Source: Trichoplax adhaerens (Eukaryota; Placozoa; Uniplacotomia; Trichoplacea; Trichoplacidae). Taken from it: DNA of 64,000 nucleotides. This document shows, piece after piece, positions 13,871 to 25,271 of this stretch. The stretch spans positions 604,695-668,694 of the forward strand of contig NW_002060947.1 in NCBI RefSeq assembly GCF_000150275.1, given 5' to 3'. The position numbers and the translations under genes are program-made. Positions within the stretch are counted from its first letter, which is position 1. Each line of letters opens with the position of its first letter. The notes beneath the pieces are model-generated. The model saw nothing but the letters and a program-made list of their open reading frames with translations, searched no databases and was not told the origin of the DNA.

Positions 13871-13918
13871 TTCTTTCCCTGGGGGCTCTGAATTTTTGAA
13901 TGTATTTAATGAATAATC
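13871..13918 (+). promoter_or_regulatory. conserved upstream block of peptide gene A
   Basis: A block centred on 'ttctttccctgggggctctg' is followed by 'aatttttgaatgtatttaat'. It matches a block at 20851-20898 upstream of the paralogous gene. It lies 299 bp before the TATA box and 555 bp before the ATG; the paralogue has 304 and 546 bp. The intervening sequence is far less alike, so this piece looks selectively kept. A factor-binding role is inferred. Confidence 0.6.
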
Positions 13919-14169
13919 CTAGAACAGTAAAGTCCTCTAATAACAATGGATTCAAATTACTAATGTACAGCGTGCGGAAATAGTGCCGCAATTGAACAAT
14001 AGTAAAAACATTGTTACTTCTTTAAGGACGACGCCCGACATGTCCATATTGATTTACTGTAATAGTATTCACTTTTATGAGAAAGTAATCATATTTGATT
14101 CAATTCTTCTTTGTAGATATTGTAATACAGATGATAATTAAGACAGTTTCCCTATTATTTGTCAATGTG

Positions 14170-14231
14170 TATATAAGCAGGTATCTTTTAGCTTTCGCCT
14201 CATTTTTTTTCGATCCCACGGTAACTGTAAG
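14170..14231 (+). promoter_or_regulatory. TATA box and non-coding first exon of peptide gene A
   Basis: TATATAAG at 14170-14177. A short untranslated exon is inferred to begin about 30 bp later and to end at 14231, where AACTGTAAG|GTAAGA forms a strong donor. The 5'UTR intron would be 14232..14416, with acceptor TTATAG, then GGACTGAAAA before the ATG at 14426. The paralogue at 21397 has the same arrangement. Confidence 0.65.
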
Positions 14232-14425
14232 GTAAGATGAACGCTAAGATACGGATAAATTGTTTGTGAAAAATATTTTCAAGAAACTGAAAATATTTCT
14301 AATGTAAAAGTATAATCTATGTCTCGTCATCAAGGCTCTTGTATAACTAATATCCTTTTAGTACAAATAGGTAAATAAAATTAATATAATTTAAATCTTA
14401 TAAACGCCACTTATAGGACTGAAAA

Positions 14426-15045
14426 ATGAATTTCAAATTGGTTGTCATCGCCGCTCTATTGTTTGTAGCCTGTGTTGCTGCCGCCGACACAGCTAAGAAA
14501 GCTGAAACCCCTGTCAAACAGGAAGCTAAAACTCCAGAAAAGGAGGAACCAGCAGAGAAGGAAGAACAAGAACAAGAAGAAGAAGAGGAATCTCCAGTTG
14601 AAGAACGTGAAGAAGATGACGAGGATGAAAACGCACTTCAAGAAAAAGAAAATGATGATGGTGAAGTAAAGGAAGAAGAATCCTCCGATAAGAGCGTAAG
14701 CAATAATCGCTAGCATCATTAAACAGTTATTAAAATTTCATGTAGAAAACTTTCGAGCTTCTCTATCACAAGTTTTGCATTGATAATTTGCTCAATGAAG
14801 TAATTAATTACATTGAATAACATTTCAATTTTATTTTATAGCTCTGGAGCCGCCGTCGCCGTCGTCGTCGCTTCTATATCCGCCGTCGTCGTTATATCCG
14901 TCGTCGTATCTTTCTCTACAGGCGTCGCTGCACCTGCTATTATAGACGTCGATTCTTATACAGACGTAGAGTCTTATTAAGGCGTAGAGTCTTCTTATTA
15001 AGGCGTAGATTCCTCTACAGACGTCGCCGCTTTGGCAAGAAGTAA
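14426..15045 (+). CDS. secreted acidic/arginine-rich peptide precursor A
   Basis: Coding exons 14426..14695 and 14842..15045, phase 0 (AGC|GTAAGC; acceptor TTTATAG), encode 157 aa. Residues 1-20 (MNFKLVVIAALLFVACVAAA) are a clear signal peptide. Residues 21-90 are strongly acidic (runs of E, D and K). Residues 91-157 come from one exon and contain 33 Arg in 67, as RRR blocks every 6-8 residues separated by aromatic or aliphatic triplets (FLY, VLL), with one CTCYY motif. The end is RRRRFGKK. Known principle: Gly-Lys-Lys at a C-terminus is a typical amidation plus dibasic trimming signal, and acidic proparts often neutralise cationic peptides. A secreted antimicrobial-type peptide, as with Hydra arminins, is the best inference. 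The many RRR sites could instead be cut by furin-like proteases. No known family is recognised. Confidence 0.75.
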
Positions 15046-15273
15046 AAAGTTTCACGATAAGGATTTCGAAAAATTCAACAGCATTCAGTGAAGATGATGC
15101 CGTTAAAACTTGATTAATGAGATATTTTTTAGCTGTCTTTGAAAGTACCTTGTAGTATTTCATTGTTAGAAATCAATTTAGGCTCAAAAGGGTAGCACTA
15201 CTACTTAATTTCAGTTCGATTTTATATATTGTAAAATCTGTAGATCCCTTTATATGCTTGCAATTTAAGCATC

Positions 15274-15279
15274 AATAAA
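15274..15279 (+). terminator. polyadenylation signal of peptide gene A
   Basis: AATAAA, 229 bp after the stop codon, is followed at 15287 by TAGATTTGCATT. The same 12-mer follows the AATAAA of the paralogous gene at 22482, so the 3' end is conserved too. Confidence 0.65.
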
Positions 15280-15299
15280 GAGACATTAGATTTGCATTA

Positions 15300-18200
15300 C
15301 ATGAACTTGTGTATTATATCTGCCTAAGAAAAGCTACAAGATATAATTCTGAATTTTAGCATGTTACCGTGCTTGCTTTGTCAGCATTCGATAAATGCTA
15401 CAGGAATAAACTAGTCAATACTATCAGTATCTACACACACAACTGATCCAAAGCCGACCGAGAGTTATACTGTACGTTAATATTAACGTTATCAAGCTAG
15501 GCTTGTGAACGTGATTTTCGTACAATTAAACTGACAAAATAGCATTAAAATAACAATCCATGTTACCAATTGATCGAATATAGTAAGACTCAATATGCTG
15601 TATTCATTGCTTAGTAATACTCGGCAAGTACTCTCCGCCAGTTAGTTTCCAGTAAGTGCGACTAATCTATCGTAGAGAGTATCTACTTCTCAATTATTTA
15701 AACGTGTTATACACCGTTAGACTAATCGAAGATTATTATTCGAAATTGTAATGGCAACAGAATCTCTTACTATTTCGTTGCTGTAGCTTTTACTAGCACA
15801 TAATCAAGTTATTGCCGAGATTATTGATATCTGGTTTGACTACGCGCAAAGTTCGCTACTATAATGGTAACTATATGCAATTTGCTGTTGATCAAATCGC
15901 TAAGGGCACCTTTCAGTAGCTGTTTTTATCATAAACTCTAACTTAATAAACTCATGCTAGTTAACTTACTCATCTGCCATGTTAAATGGTATAGAAATGG
16001 ATCTTTATGCAATTTTCAATATTAATTCCGAGGTTATTATAAATAGCAGTTTTTGGACTACCGGTATATTGTTTTATCGATTCAGCCATAGAAACAGTTA
16101 ATTGGTACTGATAGAAAATCCATTTTCAGCAGAAAGACAAGCATGCTTATACTAGTACGAAATTGTTTTATTTTACGTCAATATTACCGCCTACGTAGTT
16201 ATTTAAAAAAAATTGTTACATCATTTGCAAATAATTGAAACTCTAGAAACTCTAGCTTAATGATATAAAAGTTTCAGAAGATGTATGATTTACCTATACC
16301 TAACTTAGATTGCCATCTAAATATGATTGCAATATCACTTACCATCTTAGCTAAACTGAAGACTTATCAGAATATAGTACGCCTACTGCCTAGAATCAAC
16401 GTAATTTAATCGCTCCTCTTTATTTGTACCTACAGTTTTCTTAGGCGCCCCATTGGTTAGACTTGCAAGAATTTAATCTTAAAAAGGATCGGTCATAAAA
16501 TACGATTGCAAAACACTATTTTTCTACTATCTAGCTTAAAAAAAATTGCTTATGAATTTTGAGAAAAAAGTTCAAGTATAAAATTATATTTACATTTCCA
16601 GAAAAGATAATTAAGAAATGAAGATTAGTTACGTATAAAAAAGTTAACTGAATCAACTTAATCATCAATAACTAATTGAGAATACTAGCAAGTTTTTTAT
16701 TATTATCTGATGTAGGTATATTGACAAATGCTGTCTCTTCGTCACCTAATGACTCTAATGTCTGCGTATATTGTATACGGCACATGCTATCGTTACTAAA
16801 TAGTTAATTAATAAAAGTGTGTGCATAACGTACTAAAGGAATGCAATTTACCATTGAAAGGTTGCTATATGACATACTGATAGTATAGTAACTCAATAAT
16901 TGTACTTTACCGTTAATTACTGTACTAATTACTGAAGAATATACTAATAGTAGCAGCATCGATGATTAATTGGCTGGAAAGTCATCAAAACAAAAACTAA
17001 AGCTAAGTTCACTTTCTCTCCACTCGTTAATGTAAATGTTGTAGGCTCACACTCACATTCTCATAACGGAATAGCTATTTGAATGATTTGTGAAAGTTAG
17101 GCTACAGAAAATGTGAAACCAAAAGCAGTAAATATATTTAATAGCTTTTAGATACTATTCTTTCAATTACTGAAATTGCAAATACTGGTATCCTATAAAA
17201 TATTTTATGATACGTTATATAAGAGATTTACAGCTCAAATTAATTATATTGGTAAAATTGGTGACATGAAATAGAATTTTTACATCCTTTTAAAGGCGAC
17301 AACATGAGAATTAAAACAAAGAATAATCATTTAGAAATCTTTGGAATGAAATGTAAAATCAATGTCTAGAATATCCTTCAAGTGCATTAGTAAACATGGT
17401 TTTTTTAAATGTTTGTTTCTAACATGCGATCAATATTCATTTAGGATAATTAAATCATAAATAAATAGTTTAATTCGATGCTTAGACTGTTTTAACATTA
17501 ATGATAATTCTTATTTCGAGAATACCTTTCAACCTGGTAAGTAATATCTAGGATAACAATAACATTAAAAATCCAAATTATTATTTATAACAAACTTGCT
17601 GAACGTATCGCCTCAGATTATTGCTACTTCTAGCTCGGTAAGGTTACTCTGATCAGCACCAGATATTATTTTGTGGATTCTATACTGTTCCTAAAGGCAG
17701 AAGTTTTGAGAATTATAATGTCGGAGTGCGACTATTATTGTAGCATCGTTGTTCAACGTACGAAAGCATTCTAATGTCATGATGGATGAACACATATCTA
17801 TTTTTAATTTACTAGGAGAATAATAGTAGATTATAAGTGTGTTTGTAATTTTAAACCTAATTTAATACTTATTAATTGAAACATCCTACTTATTTAAGTA
17901 TTTGAGATTTTAATACTTATTAAATGGACACTCGAGATTCTGCATACTAAATTACCGATCATACTTGCATCTTCTTGGCAACTTTAAACGCTATTATGCA
18001 CGCAGAGTGTGCATAATACATGATATCGCTTGAATAACAAGGTACGAGTGCCGTATATTAGCATAGATGTAGTATCTATTAAATAGTTTGTTTGAGCTCA
18101 GGATTACTGGCATTTATTTAGATGCTGACCTGCTGCACTATTGATTAAGATTAGCGTTACTTTGTAATTGTATATCAAGTTAAAAGTTTACGATGATAGT

Positions 18201-20850
18201 TGTTACACAAATGACTGATATTTCATACTTACAATTCCGAGAGTTGGATTAATGCAGTGTTATTAAGGTATTATCGATAAATGATAAGTTGCTAATAATA
18301 ATTATAAAGGTCGAATACATTGGAAATATCTTTTTATTTTTAATATTACTTGATAAAGTATAATTATTTAGTTACTGATAGCAGCTAATTCCACATTGTA
18401 ACATATTCGTGTAAGAAGCAGCAAAACTCGGTTCATAGTGAATTTGTATATCCTTACAGCAGTACGTCGCTCAATTATATTTTTGTGCTTACGCTACATT
18501 ATTGACTGTAAACAACAACGATTTACAGTCATGTATCGCTCAGTAATTTTGTACGCTAAACTGTAGTAGTGTACCCGTCCAACTACAAAATCCAGTCTAT
18601 TCGCGAAACACCCAGTTGGTATAGTATTATATATAGCTATATATGTGGTAAATTTACGAGTTTAAATAAATTTTATTAGTCCTTGGAGAAGTGACGCAAA
18701 AGAAGTTATTAGGATAATTATAACCAATTTTTCAACTGAAAAGATATTTAGATAATTTTTATTACGCTATTCGTTTATTCGTCTATAATTGGTACTGTAG
18801 TCTAAGGCAATTATTATACCGTATAGGTTTAAAAAGCAACTCCGATAGATGAATCTACTTTGACTATTATTGAACCGGATAATAACGCCTTGTTACGGAA
18901 TAGCTTTGCATAGCTGTCGTAGCATAATTTTAATAAGTTAACTTATGTAATAACGTATTGATATTAATTTATCCATGGTGTCTTGTAGATTTAGTAGATG
19001 GTTGTATACTTTATTGTAATATCCATGACTGAAAATTTCCTATAAATTGGTTGACTTATTAATTAAGTTTGGGTTTAATTTTTATCTAAGAGAGACTAGT
19101 GCTTGCTGTAGCTACGGATGATGGTAGGATCGTCAATACTTAGATTCGTACTGTAGGTAGATGTCAGGGTGGATAAACCTGACAGTAAGCAAGTAAACTC
19201 ATAGTGTTATATTTCTAGTTGTAGTTTTAATTCTCTTAATATAAATTTCGGTTTGTAACACGCCTGAAATTGCATTGATACAAGATTTAATTACCACTTA
19301 TATTAAGATTTACTAAAAGTACAGTATAAATTAAATCAGTAAAAGTTCTTCGGCAAATTCTAAAAAGTCTTAGTTATATAATAAAAGATCGGTGAAATTT
19401 TTCCTTTAAACCCCCATCGCTTAATAACGTCCGTCTATCCAAAAAGTTATCTTGAAATGTAGACCGAGTTTAGTATAATACTAAGACGATAGTAGCATAG
19501 AATAAATGGTTATTATTATTAACGATATTAATTAAGCTTCCGTATCTCAATAGAACAAAAAATATCTTTGAAAGTACAGTAGATTATCTAAATATAATGA
19601 AGCGGTAGTCATTAAAACAATAGCAGTTGCTGCTATTATAGCTTGCTAAACTTTTAGTTTAGCTAATTTATTATTCCAGCAATTATTCTAAATAAACATG
19701 ATTGCTCGCTTTGTAATAATTTATTCACCTACCGAGTAATTTTAGCATATTTTTCATTAAAAAGTAATCGAATGACGTTCATAGCTAAATCATTATCCGC
19801 ATAATTGTATGGTGATGGCATTCATAAGTCACGCCATTTACTTTTATTTTAATGATAATTACTTGAGTGGAATACTAGCGTTTGACATCTAAAATTGTAG
19901 CCAATATTATCAGGACCGACGTCAAAGTGATTCCACTAAATGACGGCTTTCTAACAGTTTATTTATGAAGCAGTATTATTGACTAGACGATAATTTATGT
20001 GTTAATGATCAAATGGCAAAGTACTGGTGGTAGTTGAGAAGTTCATTACAGTACTGACATTGCCCACCTGTAGATTCGAGATTTACGTATAATTTTAAAA
20101 AAGTTATCAGTTTTAAGTTTGATCTTGTTTTCTTAATGTATTATTTTGATTTAGTAGACGTTGTAATAAATTTTATCCATTCTTGTATTTTAATAACAGT
20201 AGTGTAACGGGTACAGAAATAATATATTATGTTCATATGATCAACAGCGGTTTCATGCTAAGTCTGTACGGTACCTTTTGATAATTGAATTGTCGCAATG
20301 TATTACAGCAACACTGAATTTGAAAAGGTCTTATAAAAGTCAGTTTGAATGGCTAGAAGAGCTAAGAGCAAATAGAGATATTCGTTAACAAAATGTCCTT
20401 TAACTGTTATATTATTAGCATTACGTCGCAATGCTAATTATAAATGCTGCCTCCAATGGCAGATTTGCGTTATTGATTCTTATATAATGATATATATATT
20501 AGCGTAAAAATGGCAGTATACTGACAATAGGCGTTATAGATAAACGCAGTAATACAATTCATTTATGCAACAAGTTGCTGTAGTATATTCTATTATAACT
20601 ATTAACAGTTAACTGTTATAAATTAAAACTTACAGGCTATTATTACATTGTCATACTACTATACATAGGCTTACAATGAAATTTTAACGGAACTCATAAA
20701 TTTTTGTAGCGATGATTGATTTAAATTAACTATTACTGGCTGAAATATAAGATGTTAAATATCCAATTGCTACGACGAAAGAACTAATCGTCCATCTATA
20801 CCTTATTCATAAACCGGCGAATTATCAATATGTATTTAACAATAAGTTTA
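15300..20850. other. 5.5 kb intergenic, no gene recognised
   Basis: AT-rich throughout. No frame long enough to list and no repeated (CGT)n cassette was seen. A search for remnants of the peptide family by signal-peptide coding sequence gave nothing here by eye. Short exons with weak signals could be missed. Confidence 0.5.
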
Positions 20851-20898
20851 TTTTTTCCCTGCGGGCTTTGAAATTTAAATATTATATTGAATGAATTA
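20851..20898 (+). promoter_or_regulatory. conserved upstream block of peptide gene B
   Basis: 'ttttttccctgcgggctttg' then 'aaatttaaatattatattga', the counterpart of the block at 13871-13918. It lies 304 bp before the TATA box and 546 bp before the ATG. The sequence upstream also matches ('acaataa' before the T-run). Confidence 0.6.
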
Positions 20899-21154
20899 CT
20901 TCATTGCGTTATATTCAAGCAAAAGAAGAGGATTTTAATTGATAGTACTAATTGCCTGCAAGTGATTATCATAATTTAGACGAACCGTAGGGATTCTTAT
21001 TAATTCGAATGACGCATCTGAGTTATTCAATTTCAATTATTAGCATCTATATTTACCAGATAAATGATCTTCCTTATTTATTCCTTTATTGTTTTGCAGA
21101 GTCTTTGTGATAAAGTTACTAGCTAAAATATTGTCGTCATTAGCCGTGGAAAGG

Positions 21155-21215
21155 TATAAAAGTCACACATCTTCTGATTATCATCATATCCCGTTGTTGG
21201 AGCAATAATTGTAAG
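21155..21215 (+). promoter_or_regulatory. TATA box and non-coding first exon of peptide gene B
   Basis: TATAAAAG at 21155-21162. The untranslated exon is inferred to end at 21215 with AATTGTAAG|GTAAGG. The 5'UTR intron 21216..21386 ends in CCTTAG, then GGACTCATAAA and the ATG at 21397. TATA-to-donor spacing is 61 bp against 62 bp in gene A. Confidence 0.65.
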
Positions 21216-21396
21216 GTAAGGTGAATTTCGTATACATTAATGTATCGAGTGATAAAAATTGATCGAATACATATCTAAAACGTTTTGTTGAATGTTGCTA
21301 TATTTTATAATCTTATTTATTATCGATGTCGATATAATACATGTAGATATTAAATTGATTGGTTATCGTATTTTAAATAACCTTAGGACTCATAAA

Positions 21397-22218
21397 ATGA
21401 ATTTCAAATTGGTATTGATCGCTGCCCTTTTATTCGTGGCCTGTGCTATTGCAGCCAACACACCCAACAAAGCTGCTGAAGTACCGGCAGAAAAAGAGGT
21501 AGCTCCTCAAGAAGACAATGATGAAGCTCGTGAAGACAATGATGAAGAATTTCCGATAGAAGAAGTACGTGAAGATGACGAAGAGGAATCAGCTTTACGA
21601 GAGGATGAGCCTGAAATGAAGGAAGGCGTTGCACCTACTGTCGAAGAGAAAGCAGTAAGACATTTACTTAGATATCTAAAAATAGCGGTTATGATTACAT
21701 GAATAGATTATTTCTTAGGTCTATTTAATGTTACAGGTTCGAAGTATCAATTCTCTAAACGGAGTAAACAAATCCCGTATTTATTTAAACTTTAATTATA
21801 AATTTTTTAATTTGCTAGTGGTGGCGTCGTCGTCGTCGTCGTCGTCGTGTTGTCGCTCGTCGCCGTTCCACCGTCCACTGCCGCTGCTACGGTAAGAAAA
21901 ACTTCAAGATTGCCACAAAGACAGAAGAACAACCCACTACCGAAGAAGAAGAGGCTACTTCCGAAGAAAAATCGGTAAGTATTTTAGGGATAGACTCCCT
22001 ACAAAGTAGCAATTGCGGCGTTTATGCATAGAACTTATTGTAGCTTTTCTCAACCGTACTTTATGATTTGTTAGATACAGTGAACTAAATTAATTATCGA
22101 TCATGATGCATTCACTTTTATTTGACAGTGGGGAAGTCGTCGTCGTCGTCGTCGTCGTGTTGTTATTAGACGCCGTCGTGGTTGCTACTGCTATACTGTC
22201 TACCATGGCAAAAAGTAA
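21397..22218 (+). CDS. secreted acidic/arginine-rich peptide precursor B, two cassettes
   Basis: Exons 21397..21654, 21819..21974 and 22129..22218, all phase 0 (GCA|GTAAGA, TTGCTAG; TCG|GTAAGT, TTGACAG), encode 167 aa. The signal peptide MNFKLVLIAALLFVACAIAA is nearly identical to that of gene A. An acidic propart follows, to residue 86. Exon 2 (residues 87-138) starts WW plus eight Arg, then a CRCY motif, a GKK end and a second acidic spacer (EEQPTTEEEE). Exon 3 (139-167) starts WGS plus seven Arg, then GCYCY, and ends YHGKK before the stop. Both cassette exons open with TGG and a (CGT)n run, so one probably arose by exon duplication. Two amidated CXC peptides with an acidic shield are inferred. 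An upstream TTG-initiated extension of the frame (21292) is not needed. Function is unproven. Confidence 0.75.
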
Positions 22219-22460
22219 AAAAGTCCCATATTACATTTTCTGATAAATTTGATGCCAAAATATATCATGTATGGGGTGATAGAAAGTTTTTTACATTTAC
22301 AATGTACTTACAATTTACATCTAAAGAATGACATGATATATTTATAATTGGAAATTGTACTACTCGATAAGAATTACTCTTAGTATAGCTGTACCAAGTA
22401 AGCTAAACGTTTAGTTTTAATATCTGCATAATTGATAGAAACTTTCACGATTAAAATTTG

Positions 22461-22466
22461 AATAAA
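22461..22466 (+). terminator. polyadenylation signal of peptide gene B
   Basis: AATAAA, 242 bp after the stop, with TAGATTTGCATT at 22482-22493, as in gene A. Confidence 0.65.
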
Positions 22467-22493
22467 AATCATAGAGAATCGTAGATTTGCATT

Positions 22494-23213
22494 TCAAAAA
22501 GTATCCAACCATTATTGCGTACTAACATTTCGAGATTGAGTGGTATCTGTAATAGCAGTTTAAAATCTATACTGTACATTACAGACAAAGGAGTGAGGAA
22601 GTACGTGGTCTTAAAAATTTTGATTTCCAGTAAGTTAGTTACGGTCATTATTACTCTATGGGTGTTAATGTAAAGGCTATAGCGTTGGCTTAAGTCATAA
22701 CTGAAGAAGATTCGTATCTGTATACTTTATCGAGCGCCGCCTTTTTAATTTTAGCACTATTGCATTCAATGATAATCGAACTATTCTAGTTAAGATTGTT
22801 TTATTGATTAATTACTGTCTCTGATGTAAGATTTTTCACATTATAAGTAATATACGGTACAGCTAACGGTACGAGCATGGGTAGTGCATAAAAATTGGAC
22901 TTCATCGAAATAATTTACTGGTCATTTCTGCGATACTGTTCTTTTCTGCTTATCATTAGTATTTAGTCTATAGGAAGTTAGAGTTTAACTTTTATTGCAT
23001 TCATACATGCTATATAAGTACTGCCGAGCTAATATAAAGTACTGCTTCTGTCTGGGTTTTATTCCGATTAATGTTAAACTGATTTAATGAAAGTCGTAAT
23101 ACTTAATCATATTTAGGCTACAATAGGACGATGACGTTAAGCAATCAATATCTATTCTATAATATGTAGCAGATAGCTGCCATCATTGTCAATTCCATAT
23201 CTAGTAGTAATCA
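22494..23213. other. intergenic, no gene recognised
   Basis: AT-rich. Nothing convincing on either strand. Confidence 0.5.
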
Positions 23214-23600
23214 CACTTTTCCCTAGAGAATTTAAATACTGGAGCGTTTAATGGCTACTTCACAGTATTAAAGATCTTACAAACAAAGCATTTGAAACTT
23301 TTGATTCGCAGTAGATTATTCTTATACCATGAATGTTAACTGAAAACATCTTTAATTTATATCTTACCTCTAGATTATTGTTTTGAGTGTTGTAGGTATA
23401 AATTTGTGGGAGAGTAGCCATAACCTTGCTGATCTTAACTTGTTGCTGATAATAATAAATCAAATTTTTGTTAGACTTTATTATGCCGTTCCATCTATGA
23501 TACTTCATTATCTCTCATTAACAAATTTTATACTATACATATGTAATTAGCTCCAGGGCGTCGTAATTTCATTTCATTTTATTCATTATTGCTAGTTAAG
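23214..23600 (+). promoter_or_regulatory. degenerate promoter region of a broken peptide-gene copy
   Basis: 'acttttccctagagaatttaaa' at about 23214-23237 resembles the conserved upstream block of genes A and B with part deleted. About 310 bp later a TATA-like TTTTATACTA occurs (23526). At about 23600, GTTAAG|GTTATA sits where the intact genes have TGTAAG|GTAAG. The spacing to the relic coding segment (about 547 bp) equals that of the intact genes. A weak minus-strand frame (23260-23508) crosses this region; I do not think it is a gene. Confidence 0.45.
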
Positions 23601-23763
23601 GTTATAGTACAGCTGTGTTACATCCTGAAAGCCTTCAACCCTATTTTCTTACTAAGATAGTACAGAATGCATGTTGTTTTGCAATATATTTGAGGAAGTG
23701 GATTTACTGAGTTTCTTACTATAGACGATACGTCGATGATAGAAAAAATGACTCTCTAAAAGC

Positions 23764-23928
23764 GATTTCGAACTCTATCTTGTTGCTTATTGTTGTTACA
23801 GTCAACACAGGTATTAACGTTGTTAAAGCCGGAGTGCCGGCTTAGGAAAAATCAGTAAATTGGGAAAATGATGTCGCACGATAATTGGAAGACAACAAAG
23901 CTCTAGCAGAAAGAGCGTGAAGCAGATG
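23764..23928 (+). pseudogene. relic of acidic exon of a third peptide-precursor copy
   Basis: The DNA aligns with exon 1 of gene B. 'gatttcgaactctatcttgt' corresponds to the start of the signal peptide. 'gttacagtcaacaca' corresponds to its end (GCAGCCAACACA in B). 'gccggagtgccggcttaggaa' corresponds to the AEVPAEK coding stretch. One reading gives VNT, then KAGVPA, stop, EKS, and EDNKALAER. In-frame stops occur at three places and part of the signal peptide is deleted. No arginine cassette follows within the expected 150-300 bp. It sits 1.5 kb downstream of gene B in the same orientation. Confidence 0.5.
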
Positions 23929-23978
23929 GAATTAGGCATTTCCCGACTAAATTTTGACCCTTCCCCAAAAATCCCTCG

Positions 23979-24352
23979 TTTCCCAGTTCTAATTTTGAAC
24001 AAATTTAACTACTTACTACCGCTTTTAAAAAAAACTACGAGACAGGAAGCGAGCTTACAATGTTAAAAGCCAACAAATAGCCCCAAATTTAGAACCCACG
24101 GCATATGATCGTAAATATAAAGTAAACTCTGCGTATATATTAGATTGATAAATGAAAAAAAAAGATTAGTAAGTTAAGAAAGGTGATGATAACGCAATGG
24201 GTTAAGCGATATAAGTAACATGAACTTGGTAGTTATCGCATCGCCAACTTAATTTTTTGTGACTTTATTTCAATGCGGTAATTGAAGTATAAATAGCTTC
24301 CGTTATGTTCTCTAGTGTGACACTAGGTCAATCACGCAATAATTGCTAGATA
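23979..24352 (+). promoter_or_regulatory. possible further promoter remnant of the peptide family
   Basis: 'tttcccagttctaattttga' at 23979-23998, with 'acaaatttaa' after it, resembles the gene A block. TATAAATA lies 311 bp later (24290), and 'caataattgctag' at about 24339-24351 mirrors 'caataattgtaag' at the gene B first-exon end. No signal-peptide coding segment was found at the expected 24540. This is suggestive only. Confidence 0.3.
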
Positions 24353-25271
24353 TTACCAGTCTATCATACATAACAGCTTCATTGATCTTTATAGGTAGCG
24401 TAAAATTCAATCAACGAAATATTGTATTATTTCGAATCTGGTAGTAGTTATCAAGCCATCGAAGGGTTATTCTTCCTAGATGTCGTTGTATCTACTTAAC
24501 TCCGCTCTCTGTAAAGAGTTCAAGTACATCAAACCTTTAACTTAATTCGCGCAGGCAACAAAATAGAAAATCGCTGTTATTACTTCGATTTCATACAGTC
24601 ACATACAAGCCTATACTGTACAATGTATATCGCCTTTTTATGCAATAAACTATGCTACGTGGGTTACAGTATCCCTGCTAATATTCCCATGAATGATGTT
24701 GATTGCTTGATATTTCTGCTGACTGCTACATTATTCATGTTAAGATCAATGTTTTGTTTCTTTTTGGCTAATACGCGTATATAAATCATCGCATGTAATT
24801 GCCATACAAGTTACTTCTACATTTACGAAATAATAACGAATCTATTTTTTCTGAATGAATTCATGAAGGTTGTTGCCGGCGTTGCTTTATACAAAACATG
24901 CGTAGATATATAAAAAGATCGCAGGTTATTAGCTGCAACTCATCGGGAGAAGATGGATATGTAATTCATTTTAACGATGACTAATGGAATGTAAATATGG
25001 TGTAAGAGAGTAATCATGATAATTCAAGAATTATTGAGTATCAATGTCATTTCGTATACAGTAACTTGATGGTGGTGATCGTTGCTGGATTTTCCCAGCG
25101 TATCCTGTACTGTATACCAGAGTTCCGCAAAAAGGAAAATTTTGATGCTTGACAGTTTTCGTGTGGGTTGTCTGTAGCGTGATCCTTTTACAAAACTCTG
25201 CAGATAACTGAAACGAGACTAACAATACTTAATATTGAGGAAATATCCGTTAATTCAAAATGGCCCGTCTG
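24353..25271. other. intergenic, no gene recognised
   Basis: AT-rich. A minus-strand 64-codon frame (25031-25225) has no family marks. Confidence 0.5.

Noticed and set aside
14456-14719. Minus-strand frame opposite the acidic exon (F/L-rich)
   Set aside because: It is the complement of GAA/GAG/GAT runs, so the hydrophobic peptide is a shadow of the real acidic exon.
14831-15163. Minus-strand frame opposite the arginine exon of gene A
   Set aside because: The plus strand has a donor/acceptor pair, a phase-0 join and a paralogue with the same layout; the minus frame has none.
23260-23508. Minus-strand 82-codon frame with a donor-like GAG|GTAAGA after 18 codons from an inner ATG
   Set aside because: No downstream minus-strand exon was found, and plus-strand signals of a decayed peptide-gene promoter explain the same region better.
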